The position numbers and the translations under genes are program-made. DNA of 56,502 bases from positions 1 through 56,502 of the forward strand of contig NZ_JANQDH010000016.1 in NCBI RefSeq assembly GCF_029891735.1. Reading direction: 5' to 3'. The stretch is from Chrysosporum bergii ANA360D (GTDB taxonomy: Bacteria > Cyanobacteriota > Cyanobacteriia > Cyanobacteriales > Nostocaceae). The notes under the pieces were generated by a model. It made no database searches. It was not told the origin of the DNA and saw nothing but the letters and a program-made list of their open reading frames with translations. Positions 36,696 through 47,000 of the stretch are shown piece after piece. Positions within the stretch are counted from its first letter, which is position 1. Every line of letters starts with the position of its first letter.

Positions 36696-38078
36696 ATGAT
36701 TCTTTCAGAATTAATACTTAACTCAATGGGGGAAAATCCTCTACTAGCCACCACCAACGAAGCCGAAAATGCCCCCATAGTCTTGGCTGGTGTATTACTC
36801 AGTTTAGTAGTCATTTATCTAGCCAGTAAAATTGGCGGTGAATTATCTAAAATGATGGATTTGCCCCCCGTTTTAGGTGAATTAATTGCAGGCGTAATTG
36901 TAGGTGCTTCCGCTCTCCATTTACTAGTATTTCCCGACAGTGGCGCAGCCGCCAGCGACTCCAGCATCATCACCATTTTGCAATTGATTAACCGCATCAG
37001 TCCCGAAGCAGTAACATCAATTTTTCAAAGTCAGAGTGAAATCATTTCCGTTCTGGCTGAACTCGGCGTGATCATTCTTTTATTTGAGATTGGCCTAGAG
37101 TCAGACTTAAAAGAACTAACCAAGGTCGGTTATCAAGCCGTCATTGTTGCTTGTGTAGGGGTGGCTGTCCCCTTTATGGCTGGTACTACAGGGTTAATTT
37201 TCCTATTTCATGCCCCCGTCATTCCAGCAATTTTCGCCGGTGCTGCCCTCACAGCTACCAGTATTGGTATTACCTCCAAAGTTTTGTCAGAACTTGGGCA
37301 GTTAAAATCTCGTGAAGGTCAAATTATTGTAGGTGCTGCCGTCATTGACGACATTTTAGGCATCATCGTCTTAGCAGTGGTGGCTAGTTTAGCCAAAACT
37401 GGTGAAGTTGATATTCTAAATGTCGTGTATCTCATTGTCAGCGCCACTGTATTCCTCATTGGTTCAATTATCCTAGGCAAATATTTCAATCAAAGTTTTG
37501 TAGCCATTGCTAATAGATTGCAAACCCGAGGCAATTTAATTATCCCAGCATTGATATTTGCCTTCTTCATGGCTTTTTTAGGCAACGCCATTCATTTAGA
37601 AGCCATCCTAGGGGCATTTGCAGCCGGTCTAGTTTTGGATGAAACAGATAAACGTAAAGAACTAGATGAGCAAGTTAAACCCATTGCTGATATTTTAGTA
37701 CCAGTTTTCTTTGTCACAGTAGGGGCAAAAGTTGATCTAGGCGTTCTTAATCCCTTAGTTCCCAGCAATCAAGCCGGACTGATTATTGCTATCTTCTTAA
37801 TCGTAGTGGCAATTATTGGGAAAGTTGTCACAGGTTGGTCAGTTTTCGGGCAAACTGGAATTAATAGGTTAGCAGTTGGCGTGGGAATGATTCCCCGGGG
37901 AGAAGTTGGGTTAGTATTTGCAGGCATTGGTGCCGCCAGTGGTACTCTTGACAAACCACTCCAAGCAGCGATCATTATTATGGTCATTCTGACAACCTTC
38001 TTAGCACCGCCTTTGTTACGCTTTGCCTTCAAACAATCCACAGACAAAGAATTAGAAAAAGCCAACCTAACAAGCTAA
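36696..38078 (+). CDS. CPA2-family Na+/H+ antiporter (NhaS3-like)
   Basis: The 460-residue product is a cation:proton antiporter of the CPA2/KefB type, with about twelve membrane segments. The core carries the acidic pair AAVIDDILGII near residue 215, typical of electrogenic antiporters, and LGAFAAGLVLDETD near residue 310. A related antiporter, NhaS3, is next to bicA in some cyanobacteria. It would extrude Na+ that enters with bicarbonate. It begins 123 bp after bicA, with a weak hairpin (TGCTGGGG and CTCCAGCA) in between. An inner ATG ten codons in is an alternative start. Confidence 0.85.
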   Translation: MILSELILNSMGENPLLATTNEAENAPIVLAGVLLSLVVIYLASKIGGELSKMMDLPPVLGELIAGVIVGASALHLLVFPDSGAAASDSSIITILQLINRISPEAVTSIFQSQSEIISVLAELGVIILLFEIGLESDLKELTKVGYQAVIVACVGVAVPFMAGTTGLIFLFHAPVIPAIFAGAALTATSIGITSKVLSELGQLKSREGQIIVGAAVIDDILGIIVLAVVASLAKTGEVDILNVVYLIVSATVFLIGSIILGKYFNQSFVAIANRLQTRGNLIIPALIFAFFMAFLGNAIHLEAILGAFAAGLVLDETDKRKELDEQVKPIADILVPVFFVTVGAKVDLGVLNPLVPSNQAGLIIAIFLIVVAIIGKVVTGWSVFGQTGINRLAVGVGMIPRGEVGLVFAGIGAASGTLDKPLQAAIIIMVILTTFLAPPLLRFAFKQSTDKELEKANLTS

Positions 38079-38132
38079 ATACTGTTTTCAAATTTCCACA
38101 GATCATACCATTATCACCCAAACAGCAATTTT

Positions 38133-38471
38133 GTGTTAGAAGCGTGCATATTCGCAACCATATTGTGCGGATTCTTTGGTATTGTCCTAAAAAAGAACCT
38201 GGTGATGAAAATAATCTCTATGGATGTCATGAGTACAGGGGTTATCGCCTATTACGTACTCATGGCTTCACGAGATGGCTTATTCACACCAATAATTGTA
38301 GACAACATTGACAATCGTGCCTATGCCGACCCAGTTCCCCAAGCGGTCATATTGACGGCGATTGTGATTGGATTCTCCATACAAGCTTTAATGCTAGTGT
38401 GTGTCGTTAAGCTAGCACGAGACAATCCCACTTTGGAAAGCAACGAGATCGAAAAGAACAATACGCCATGA
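38133..38471 (+). CDS. mrpC: Mrp antiporter subunit C (NuoK/MnhC-like)
   Basis: The 112-residue product has three membrane segments and matches NuoK/MnhC-like Mrp subunits (VLKKNLVMKIISMDVMSTG near the N-terminus). The Mrp complex exchanges cytosolic Na+ for H+. The start is a GTG at 38133; no ATG gives a complete first membrane segment. Its stop overlaps the next start by ATGA (38468-38471), so translation is coupled through the operon that follows. It starts 55 bp after the CPA2 antiporter. Confidence 0.85.
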   Translation: MLEACIFATILCGFFGIVLKKNLVMKIISMDVMSTGVIAYYVLMASRDGLFTPIIVDNIDNRAYADPVPQAVILTAIVIGFSIQALMLVCVVKLARDNPTLESNEIEKNNTP

Positions 38472-39934
38472 ACATTATGACCGCGCCTGAGTCGGGCATA
38501 GCCATCAGTTGGATTGCACTACCCTTTTTTGTGGGGTTTGTTATTTATCTCCTCCCCCAACTAAACCGCTACCTGGCCTTGAGTATACCCCTAGTTTCCG
38601 CTGTATATGGGTTGCAACTAATCTTCAACCCATCGCAGTTAACACTAAACTTACTGGATAGTTTCGGGGTGACATTAGTAGTCGATCAGTTGAGCGGCTA
38701 CTTTATATTAACCAATGCCCTAGTAACAGCTGCAGTCATTTTATATTGTTGGGGTAGTGATAAAACAGCTTTTTTCTATACCCAAATCATCATTTTACAT
38801 GGCAGCGTTAATGCTGCCTTTGTCTGTGCCGACTTCATCAGTTTATATGTAGCCCTAGAAGTAATCGGCATTGCAGCCTTTCTGCTGATTGCCTATCCCC
38901 GCAGCAATCGCTCAATTTGGGTAGGCTTGCGCTATATGTTTGTCAGCAATACAGCCATGCTGTTTTATCTCGTGGGCGCAGTCTTAGTTTATCAGGCTAA
39001 TCGTTCCTTTGCTTTTGCAGGTTTAGCCAATGCACCAAAGCCAGCGATCGCCTTAATATTTCTCGGCTTATTAACCAAAGGAGGAATCTTTATTTCTGGA
39101 TTGTGGCTACCCTTAACCCATTCAGAATCAGAAACACCAGTTTCAGCCATGCTATCAGGAGTAGTCATCAAAACCGGAGTTTATCCCCTAGTCCGCTGTG
39201 CCTTGATTTTAGATGACATAGACCCCATAGTTAGGATGTTTGGAGTAGGAACCGCAATACTAGGAGTATTCTCCGCCATCTTTGAAAAAGATACCAAGCG
39301 GATGCTAGCCCTAAGCACCATATCTCAATTAGGCTGGATTCTTGCCGCTCCAGCCGTCGCCGGCTTTTATGCTTTAGCCCATGGTCTAGCAAAATCCGCC
39401 CTGTTTCTCATGGCTGGTGTGTTACCAAGTCGTAAGTTTCAGGAACTGCAAGAAAAACCCATAAACACCAAGTTATGGCTAGCCCTGGTCATTGCTAGTC
39501 TTTCTATGTCCGGCTTTCCCCTATTATACGGCTTTAGCGCCAAGATGTTGACCATCAAGAATCTACTCCCCTGGCAAACAATGATTATGAATATTGGCGC
39601 AGTAGGTACGGCGGTAGTATTTGCTAAATTTATATATTTACCCCAGCACAACCAAGACCAACAACAGCAACCAGCAAACTTACCGCCTAACTTCTGGTTA
39701 GCACTGATACTATTGCTAGGGGGACTGATGGTAGCAAACCTCTTGTATTACCAAGCCTATACTGTTGCTAATATCACCAAAGCACTCCTAACCATTGGGC
39801 TGGGATGGTTGACATATGATTTAATCATTTTTAACCGCGTGTTCACTTTACCCCGTGTACTTGAGCAATTTGAACATTTAATTGGGATGATGAGTTTGAT
39901 GTTGCTCTTGCTTCTGGGGATGGTGTTGGCATGA
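38468..39934 (+). CDS. mrpD: Mrp antiporter subunit D (proton-conducting transporter)
   Basis: The 488-residue product is a proton_antipo_M-type membrane protein related to NdhD/NuoM/MrpD, with about 14 membrane segments. It has the conserved Glu in ISLYVALEVIGIAAF near residue 135 and the Lys/His pattern in LLTKGGIFISGLWLPLTHS near residue 205 and LSTISQLGWIL near residue 285. In the Mrp complex this is the ion-translocating part. Only one such large subunit is seen; cyanobacterial Mrp systems often have two, so a second may be missing or elsewhere. ATGA overlaps join it to mrpC and mrpE. Confidence 0.88.
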   Translation: MNIMTAPESGIAISWIALPFFVGFVIYLLPQLNRYLALSIPLVSAVYGLQLIFNPSQLTLNLLDSFGVTLVVDQLSGYFILTNALVTAAVILYCWGSDKTAFFYTQIIILHGSVNAAFVCADFISLYVALEVIGIAAFLLIAYPRSNRSIWVGLRYMFVSNTAMLFYLVGAVLVYQANRSFAFAGLANAPKPAIALIFLGLLTKGGIFISGLWLPLTHSESETPVSAMLSGVVIKTGVYPLVRCALILDDIDPIVRMFGVGTAILGVFSAIFEKDTKRMLALSTISQLGWILAAPAVAGFYALAHGLAKSALFLMAGVLPSRKFQELQEKPINTKLWLALVIASLSMSGFPLLYGFSAKMLTIKNLLPWQTMIMNIGAVGTAVVFAKFIYLPQHNQDQQQQPANLPPNFWLALILLLGGLMVANLLYYQAYTVANITKALLTIGLGWLTYDLIIFNRVFTLPRVLEQFEHLIGMMSLMLLLLLGMVLA

Positions 39935-40320
39935 TTGGGCATCTTAATCTCATCTTACGATTAGCTATCTGGTTTTTACTCACCTCTGATGTGAGTCCAG
40001 CAAACATCATGATTGGCATCACCGTAGCACTTTTATTACCAGGTCGGCAAAAAGTCCCAGAATCCTTAAAAGATTGGCTGCGTGTCCTAGGTGAAGTCAT
40101 AGTAGCCATTCCCCAAGCCTATTTAGAAGCATTTCAGATTATTTTGCGCCCCCACAACCATGAAGATGTAATTACAGAACGAGTTAAACCCCAACGGACA
40201 CCCGGCTTAATTTTCCTAGATATATTTCTGATCACCTTTACGCCAAAAACTATTGTTCTGAAATACCAAGAACAAGGCTGGTACGCAGTACACCGGATTC
40301 AACGGAGGGAAAAAGTATGA
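39931..40320 (+). CDS. mrpE: Mrp antiporter subunit E
   Basis: The 129-residue product has two N-terminal membrane segments, then a hydrophilic part with the conserved pattern of MnhE/PhaE (ITFTPKTIVLKYQEQGWYAVHRI near the C-terminus). It is a structural subunit of the Mrp Na+/H+ antiporter, needed for assembly of the complex. It overlaps mrpD by ATGA and mrpF by ATGA, giving tight coupling. The Thr-Pro near residue 112 fits the conserved family region. Confidence 0.85.
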   Translation: MIGHLNLILRLAIWFLLTSDVSPANIMIGITVALLLPGRQKVPESLKDWLRVLGEVIVAIPQAYLEAFQIILRPHNHEDVITERVKPQRTPGLIFLDIFLITFTPKTIVLKYQEQGWYAVHRIQRREKV

Positions 40321-40568
40321 ATCTAGTGCTAATTGCTATGATTGTAGCTCTACTGATCCCCATGTACGAAGCTTGGCAAGACGATGATATTTGGCAAAAA
40401 ATGTTAGCATTTGCCAGTATTGCCACCAAAACATCTATTATGATCCTCATGGTGTCTGTTTTACGAGATGATTGGATGATTGGCGTGGTGGGGATTATCA
40501 TCCTCAGTGTGGGTAATGCCGGATTAATGTTATTAGCACATCTACTAAAACGCATGAGTGATTTATGA
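40317..40568 (+). CDS. mrpF: Mrp antiporter subunit F-like
   Basis: The 83-residue product has three membrane segments (about residues 3-18, 32-50 and 54-76) with an acidic loop between the first two (EAWQDDDIW). Its size and location between mrpE and mrpG identify it as the MrpF/PhaF subunit, although sequence alone is weakly conserved. It overlaps mrpE and mrpG by ATGA codons. Confidence 0.75.
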   Translation: MNLVLIAMIVALLIPMYEAWQDDDIWQKMLAFASIATKTSIMILMVSVLRDDWMIGVVGIIILSVGNAGLMLLAHLLKRMSDL

Positions 40569-40843
40569 TCCATTGGTTGAGTTATACCTGCATAGGTTTA
40601 GGAATGGTTTTTTGGTTTTGGGGTACTTGGCCCCTGATTGGCCATCGCTCAGTCTTATTCAAGCTGCACAGTCTTTCTGTAGCAGATACCCTAGGGTCAA
40701 TGAGTATCATTGTCGGACTCTTACTCAAGATACCCAGTGAATGGCCGCTACTCATCCTCGGCATTATCTCTTTGGCTATCTGGAATACAGTATTGGGGTA
40801 TGTATTGGCCTACTGTTCTAGTAGAGAAAATAACCATGAATGA
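40565..40843 (+). CDS. mrpG: Mrp antiporter subunit G
   Basis: The 92-residue product has three membrane segments and the PhaG/MnhG pattern FWFWGTWPLIGHRSVLFKLHSL near residues 17-38. The MrpG family reads G-x-L-R-x-P-D-x-x-x-R-x-H at this place; here the Leu-His core is kept. It overlaps mrpF by four bases and the next gene by eight. Confidence 0.82.
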   Translation: MIHWLSYTCIGLGMVFWFWGTWPLIGHRSVLFKLHSLSVADTLGSMSIIVGLLLKIPSEWPLLILGIISLAIWNTVLGYVLAYCSSRENNHE

Positions 40844-41402
40844 TATTTATGTCTACATTATCACTGCCCTACTGCCCTTATCTGCTTTCATGCTAGTACT
40901 TCAGGTCAATCCATACAATGCCCTAGTTATCCAGGGTATATTAGGGGCTGTAGCATCATTAGTATTTGCAGTTTTGGGAGCAGCAGATGTCGCTTTGACC
41001 CAGGCCTTAATGGGTACCCTATTAGCAATTACACTTTATGCCATTGCCGTCCGTTCATCTCTAGTCCTGCGTCTCGGTGTGCTGAAAGACGGTACTACAG
41101 AAGAACTAGAAACAGACTTTCAGCAGTTAATAAATGAACTGCGGGCTATTTTTGCTAAATATTATCTACGTCTCGAGTTAGTTGTCTACAGTAACAATCA
41201 AGCTTTAGAACGAGCCTTAACGGATAAAGATGTTCATGCTATCTGCACAGAGCTACCCCCTAGTGAGGACGAACAAAAAGGACTAGCTTATCATACTGTT
41301 ACTAGAGTTCAACGTATTTATGAAATTATACAGGCTGATATTTCATCACCTATGACAATTTTAACCTATGTCAACCTACTGGATTCAGGAGAAAAACATT
41401 AA
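40836..41402 (+). CDS. MrpA C-terminal-like subunit (DUF4040/MbhD)
   Basis: The 188-residue product starts MNDIYVYIITALLPLSAF. It has three or four membrane segments with GAADVALTQALMGTLLAITLY (about residues 50-70), the signature of the DUF4040/MbhD domain, which in other bacteria is part of MrpA. A soluble C-terminal part (about 85-188) follows. In cyanobacteria Mrp lacks a long MrpA; this short gene supplies the region. I chose ATG 40836 over an in-frame start at 40710, which would overlap most of mrpG. It ends two bases before the next ATG. Confidence 0.8.
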   Translation: MNDIYVYIITALLPLSAFMLVLQVNPYNALVIQGILGAVASLVFAVLGAADVALTQALMGTLLAITLYAIAVRSSLVLRLGVLKDGTTEELETDFQQLINELRAIFAKYYLRLELVVYSNNQALERALTDKDVHAICTELPPSEDEQKGLAYHTVTRVQRIYEIIQADISSPMTILTYVNLLDSGEKH

Positions 41403-41403
41403 A

Positions 41404-42075
41404 ATGAAATCAGTCAAATGGGTCTACATTGCTGCTGGTATGCTGCTGTATTTTATTTTAGTCATCATGCCCAACGAAAAATGGCAACTACCAGATATTT
41501 CCATTGTAGACACAGTAGTTAAAGATAGTGGTATACCTAATGCAGTTACAGGTATCATTCTCAGAAATCGTCTCTATGACACCATTTTTGAGGTAGTAGT
41601 ATTTACAATTGCAGTAATGGGGGCCCGGTTTCTTCTGGCGGATGAAAGACCATTTTGCACCATCTATCAGTTTACCGATCAACCATCAATTGTTTTAGCA
41701 CGTCTAGGGGCTACTATCTGCTCCTTAGTAGGTATCGAATTAGCTATTCGCGGACATCTCAGTCCAGGGGGTGGTTTTGCCGCTGGCGTAGCCGGCGGAA
41801 CTGCTATAGGTTTAGTGGCAATTACTTCATCAACTGAGTGGATGCAGGCTATCTACAAGCGCTGGAATGCTGCCACATGGGAGAAGATTTCAGTTTTAGT
41901 TTTTATCCTATTGGCAGTAATTACTTTAACAGGGATAGAATTACCCCACGGTGATTTAGGAGCGCTTTTTAGTGGTGGAGTGATCCCAGTCCTAAATATA
42001 TTAGTGGCTATTAAAGTCGCCCTAGGGTCTTGGGCAGTGATTTTGTTATTTATTCATTATCGGGGACTCTTGTAA
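41404..42075 (+). CDS. mrpB: Mrp antiporter subunit B (MnhB domain)
   Basis: The 223-residue product has an N-terminal membrane segment, a soluble loop and a C-terminal MnhB domain (about residues 85-223, with RGHLSPGGGFAAGVAGG near 115 and PHGDLGALFSGGVIPVLN near 180). This combines the usual end of MrpA with MrpB. The ATG at 41404 follows the previous stop by one base; a start at 41368 would overlap it. It is the last gene of the Mrp operon. Confidence 0.85.
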   Translation: MKSVKWVYIAAGMLLYFILVIMPNEKWQLPDISIVDTVVKDSGIPNAVTGIILRNRLYDTIFEVVVFTIAVMGARFLLADERPFCTIYQFTDQPSIVLARLGATICSLVGIELAIRGHLSPGGGFAAGVAGGTAIGLVAITSSTEWMQAIYKRWNAATWEKISVLVFILLAVITLTGIELPHGDLGALFSGGVIPVLNILVAIKVALGSWAVILLFIHYRGLL

Positions 42076-42125
42076 AAAGTCAATCCACAGCCACACAGGA
42101 GTAATAGTTTGAGGTATTAGATCAT

Positions 42126-42818
42126 ATGGACAAATCCCCCCCTACCCAAATGCTAGAAAGCATTTATCAGGAATTACTACCTAAATTACAAATTGAAAGT
42201 ATTAACCCACGTAACCCAATTAAAATCAGCCATATTCCAGCACCTTGGCAACCACTAGGAGCAGGAAACTATGCCGTCGTAGTTTATCACCCTGACTACC
42301 CTGACTGCGTGGTTAAAATTTATGCCCCTGGACGGCCTGGCTATGATGAAGAAGTGGAGGTTTATCGCCGTTTGGGTTATCATCCTGCTTTTTCTGAGTG
42401 TTTATATGCTAGAGACGATTTTTTAATTTTGAAACGGCTATATGGTACCACTCTCTATGATTGTATGCACTTAGGATTACCTATCCCTCAACAGGTAATC
42501 CTCGATATTGATGAAGCCCTCAAATATGCCGAAAGTCGCGGACTTCACCCCCAGGATGTCCACGGTCGTAACGTGATGATGTACCAAAATAGAGGTTTGG
42601 TTGTGGATATTTCAGATTTTCTCCACATAGAAAACTGCTCCAAGTGGAACGACTTAAAAAAAGCTTATTACTGGTTATATCGCCCCTTATTGTCTCCCCT
42701 GCGCCTGCGGGTTCCCTATTCTACTTTAGACATGGTTCGCAAGTTTTACCGGATAGCCACCGCTCTAAAAAATTCTGTTTATCTTCTAATCAGGAAATTA
42801 CTGCGTTTGAGAAGTTAA
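42126..42818 (+). CDS. Small kinase-like protein
   Basis: The 230-residue product looks like a minimal protein-kinase fold. A possible phosphate loop (LGAGNYAVVV) and the Lys in CVVKIYAPG lie near residues 44-62. The catalytic loop reads HPQDVHGRN near residue 139, keeping the Asp and Asn, but the DFG position reads VDISDF (near residue 158). So it has the main catalytic residues and an unusual metal-binding motif. The family is common in cyanobacteria and substrates are unknown. It lies 50 bp after mrpB on the same strand, so it may be part of that transcript, and its stop shares TTAA with the convergent next gene. Confidence 0.7.
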   Translation: MDKSPPTQMLESIYQELLPKLQIESINPRNPIKISHIPAPWQPLGAGNYAVVVYHPDYPDCVVKIYAPGRPGYDEEVEVYRRLGYHPAFSECLYARDDFLILKRLYGTTLYDCMHLGLPIPQQVILDIDEALKYAESRGLHPQDVHGRNVMMYQNRGLVVDISDFLHIENCSKWNDLKKAYYWLYRPLLSPLRLRVPYSTLDMVRKFYRIATALKNSVYLLIRKLLRLRS

Positions 42819-43843
42819 CTAGCAACTTTACAAATAACCATAATATGTGATAAATTCCCACTGCGGCTATAGTCAACAACTTGTAAACCAGCTTTTTCTA
42901 TATCTTGGATCAGTTCGGGTAGCTGGTATTTATGATGTCTCCAAATAGTGATTTCCTCATTTTGGCTAAATTCTACATTATATTCCATGTCTAGTTGGCT
43001 AAAACTGATAGTATAATTTTTCTTAAACTTAATACTAGCAGTGATACTATCAGTTTCAAAATCATATTTTCTCACCAGTTGGCAGTGTTCAGGTTTAATC
43101 CCCAGGCTTTCTTGTATCCATTTATATATTCCTTCCACGTGATACTTACAGCCTCCCCGCGGGTCTTGATTCCATGTGGAATTAGAACCGATTTCATTAG
43201 TAAATATAAGTAAATCCAATTGATTCATACTGTTTTTTAAGTTTTGTAAAGCCTTATTTCTGTTTTGATGATTGCCAATGGTAACACCTAAATGTAAGAA
43301 GATGTTGGCTATGTGGTTGATTTCATCATCGCTAGATGTCGTTAAAATATCTAAAGGGATAGTTTGCTTTTCTATATCAACTCTGTGAGTGTGAATTTTT
43401 AGTGAAGGAAACCATTTCTTAATATTGGCTTGGGAGATTGATAAAAGTTCTTGGCTAATATCTAAAGCAATATATTGATTAATTTTGCCTAATTTGTGCA
43501 ATTGAGCAAGGATCCCCTTTACCGGGTAAGAATTCCCAGCGCCTACATCTACTATATTAACCTTAGCAACCTTTTGATAACTACCATTAATATATAAAAA
43601 GTTTTGTTGCAATAACTCAACCTCCACATTTGGTTTTTGATACCACTTCGCGATGACGTGGTTTTGATAAAACTTATTCCAAATTTTCGCCCCTGTACCT
43701 TTATATGAGTATTTTAAGGGAATTTCTCGGTAAAGTTTTAAAGCTTCCATTAATTCTAAAACTTCTGTTGGGGAAAACACAGAATAAAATTCAGGGCTGG
43801 GTTTGGCTATAGCTGTCATAGAATAGTGAAATTGCTGAGACAT
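42815..43843 (-). CDS. EgtD-like SAM-dependent methyltransferase
   Basis: The 342-residue product belongs to the histidine-specific N-alpha-methyltransferase type (EgtD/Methyltransf_33). A SAM-binding glycine motif (NIVDVGAGNSYPVKG) lies near residue 100, an acidic motif in YIALDISQEL near 127, and GVTIGNHQNRNKAL near 192. EgtD trimethylates histidine on the way to ergothioneine. No egtB lies next to it, so the substrate here is not settled. It converges with the kinase-like gene (four-base overlap) and is divergent from the large hybrid kinase. Confidence 0.8.
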   Translation of the reverse strand: MSQQFHYSMTAIAKPSPEFYSVFSPTEVLELMEALKLYREIPLKYSYKGTGAKIWNKFYQNHVIAKWYQKPNVEVELLQQNFLYINGSYQKVAKVNIVDVGAGNSYPVKGILAQLHKLGKINQYIALDISQELLSISQANIKKWFPSLKIHTHRVDIEKQTIPLDILTTSSDDEINHIANIFLHLGVTIGNHQNRNKALQNLKNSMNQLDLLIFTNEIGSNSTWNQDPRGGCKYHVEGIYKWIQESLGIKPEHCQLVRKYDFETDSITASIKFKKNYTISFSQLDMEYNVEFSQNEEITIWRHHKYQLPELIQDIEKAGLQVVDYSRSGNLSHIMVICKVAS

Positions 43844-44047
43844 GATTGTTAATTACTGTAATTACTGTAAGTTGGTTTACTTGGTTGGCATTTATGTTTT
43901 ATTTGAGGGTATGATGTGGTTAATGTCTTAGTAGTGGTGGTAGTATTTAAAAAGAGGTGCTTAACTTTCCGTTAGAAAACACTGATTTGGTGGGAATAAT
44001 AGTTTCATCAAAGTAAACACTAATGTTAGTTATGAGGTAAATCTATA

Positions 44048-47000
44048 ATGACTACTGCTGGAGACCCATTACCCATGATTCCAGGGTATCGAATAACTTA
44101 CCAACTATATGCAGGGTCCAAGACTTCAGTATATCAAGCTGTCCGGGAACAAGATCAACTTCTAGTGGTCATTAAAGTTTTATTTAGCGAATATCCCAGT
44201 TTTAACGAATTATTACAATTCCGTAATCAATATACAATTAGTAAAAATCTTAACCATCGTGCTATAGTTAATCCCATCGCCTTAGAAGCCTATGGTAATA
44301 GTTATATTTTGGTAATGAAAGATACAGGCTTCGTTTCTTTACGAGACTATATCAAAGAAACTCCCTTCTCTATGGTAGAATTTTTGGAATTTGGAATTAA
44401 TTTTACCCATATTCTGGAGCATTTGGTAGAAAATCGTGTTATTCACAAAGACATTAAGCCAGCAAATATCTTGATTCATCCACAGACTAAAGAAATACAA
44501 CTGATTGATTTTAGCATCGCTTCATTACTACCTAAAGAAAACCAAGAAATTAAAAGTCCTAATGTTTTAGAAGGAACCCTCGCCTATATTTCTCCAGAAC
44601 AAACTGGTAGAATGAACCGAGGGATAGACTACCGCAGTGATTTTTATTCCCTAGGTGTGACATTTTATGAATTGTTGACAGGAGAATTGCCTTTTACTTG
44701 TGATCAACCAATGGAATTGGTACATTGTCATATGGCAAAAATCCCCCCCGCCCTGGGAAACAGAAAACGACCCATAGGGGATCAAGAACTTATTCCAGGA
44801 GTAATTGGCGATATGGTCATGAAGTTAATGGCTAAAAACGCCGAAGATAGATACCAGAGTGCTTTAGGATTAAGATATGATTTGGAAAATTGTTGTCATC
44901 AGTGGAAAAATACTCAGAAAATTGCATATTTTGACATTGGAAAGCGGGACCTGTGCGATCGCTTTTTCATCCCAGAAAAACTTTATGGGCGAGAAACTGA
45001 AGTCAAGAATTTATTAGCTACCTTTGACCGGGTCTGTAATGGTACAAGCGAGATGATTTTAGTCGCTGGTTTCTCCGGCGTTGGTAAAACCGCAGTAGTC
45101 AATGAAGTACACAAGCCCATTACCCGCAGACAGGGCTATTTTATCAAAGGCAAATTTGACCAATTTAATCGTAATATTCCTTTTTCCGCCTTTGTGCAAG
45201 CACTGCAAGACCTAATCAACCAGTTGTGGTCAGAATCCGATCAGCGATTACAGCAGTGGCGAACTAACATATTAGCCGCCCTAGGAGATAGTGGACAAGT
45301 TCTAATTGATGTCATACCAGAATTAGAAAAAATTATTGGTAAACAACCCCCCGTCCGGGAATTATCAGGTATTGCAGATCAGAACCGCTTTAATTTATTA
45401 TTTAAAAAGTTTATTGAAGTCTTTACCACCGCAGAACATCCAGTAGTGATTTTTCTAGATGACCTACAGTGGGCAGATTTAGCCTCCCTAGAATTAATTA
45501 AACTCCTCATAGAAGATGAAAACTATCTGCTCTTGTTGGGAGCTTATCGAGATAACGAAGTACACCCAACTCATCCATTAATGTTGATCCTACATGAATT
45601 GCGGAAAACCACAAAAACCATCAATACTATTACCCTTAATCCTCTGAGTTTTGCTGACGTTAACCAACTAGTAGCTGACACCTTGAACTGTCCACAAGAG
45701 CGATCGCAGACCCTCACAGATTTAATTCAGAGAAAAACTCAAGGAAATCCGTTTTTTATTACTCAGTTTCTTAAATCCCTGCATCAAGATGGGCATATTA
45801 AGTTTAATACAAGTCAGGGTTTTTGGGAAAGTGATCTTACTCAAATTAAAGCCTTATCCATTACCGATGATGTAGTCAGGTTTATGTCCCAACAGTTACT
45901 AAAACTACCCAAACCAACCCAAAATGTGTTACAGTTAGCCGCTTGCATTGGTAATCACTTTGATTTAGCAACTTTAGCAGTTGTGTGTCAACAATCCCCA
46001 GTTAATACAGCCACTGATTTGTGGAAAGGTGTAGAAAATGGGTTGATTTTGCCCACTAGCCAGGTTTATAAATTCTTTCAAACAGAAATCATTGAGAGCC
46101 AAACAATAGTTCACGATCAAGGAGTCAATCTCACCTATCGATTTCTACACGACCGTGTGCAACAAGCCGCTTATGGTTTGATTCCTGACGAGGAAAAACA
46201 ATTAACTCACTTAAAAATTGGACAATTACTTTTACATCATACGTCTCAAGAAAACTTAGAAAGTCGGATCTTTGATATTGTTAATCAATTAAATATGGGA
46301 ATTGACCTAATTTCCCAACTTGGACAAAAGAAACAGTTGGCTAAATTAAATTTAAGAGCCGGCGAAAAAGCTAAACTAGCCACTGCTTACGATGCTGCGG
46401 TTACCTATTTACACAAAGGTTTGCTATTGCTAAGTAATAACTGGGAAAGTGACTATACTTTAACTCTCAAATTACATGAATTGTTAGCCGAGGCGCAATA
46501 TTTAAATACTAATTTCGCATCCTCAGAAGAAATAATTAACGAAACTTTGACCTATGCTCAAACTTCACTCGACAAAATAAAAGTTTATGAAATCCAAATT
46601 CAATCATATACCGCTCAAAACAAACTAGTCGAAGCCATAAAAGTCGGACGCGAAGCCTTGGAATTATTAGGTATAGATTTACCTAACCAAGTTCACAGGG
46701 AAACTATTAACTTACAACACCAACAAATTAAAAATATTCTAGGCCATCGCCCCATAGAAAATTTAGCCAATCTACCCTTGTTAGTAGATTCTGTCCACCG
46801 TGCTGCTTTGCGAATTTTGGCTGGTTTATTTGCATCTGTATATTTAGCTCAACCAGAATTGTTACCTTTATATATATTCACAATGGTGAAAATCTGCCTG
46901 GAATATGGTAACTCTCCCCAAGCTGCTATTGCTTATAGTCTTTATGGCTTATTTTTATGTGCTAGCGGAGAAATTGACCGAGGATATAAATTTGGTCAAC

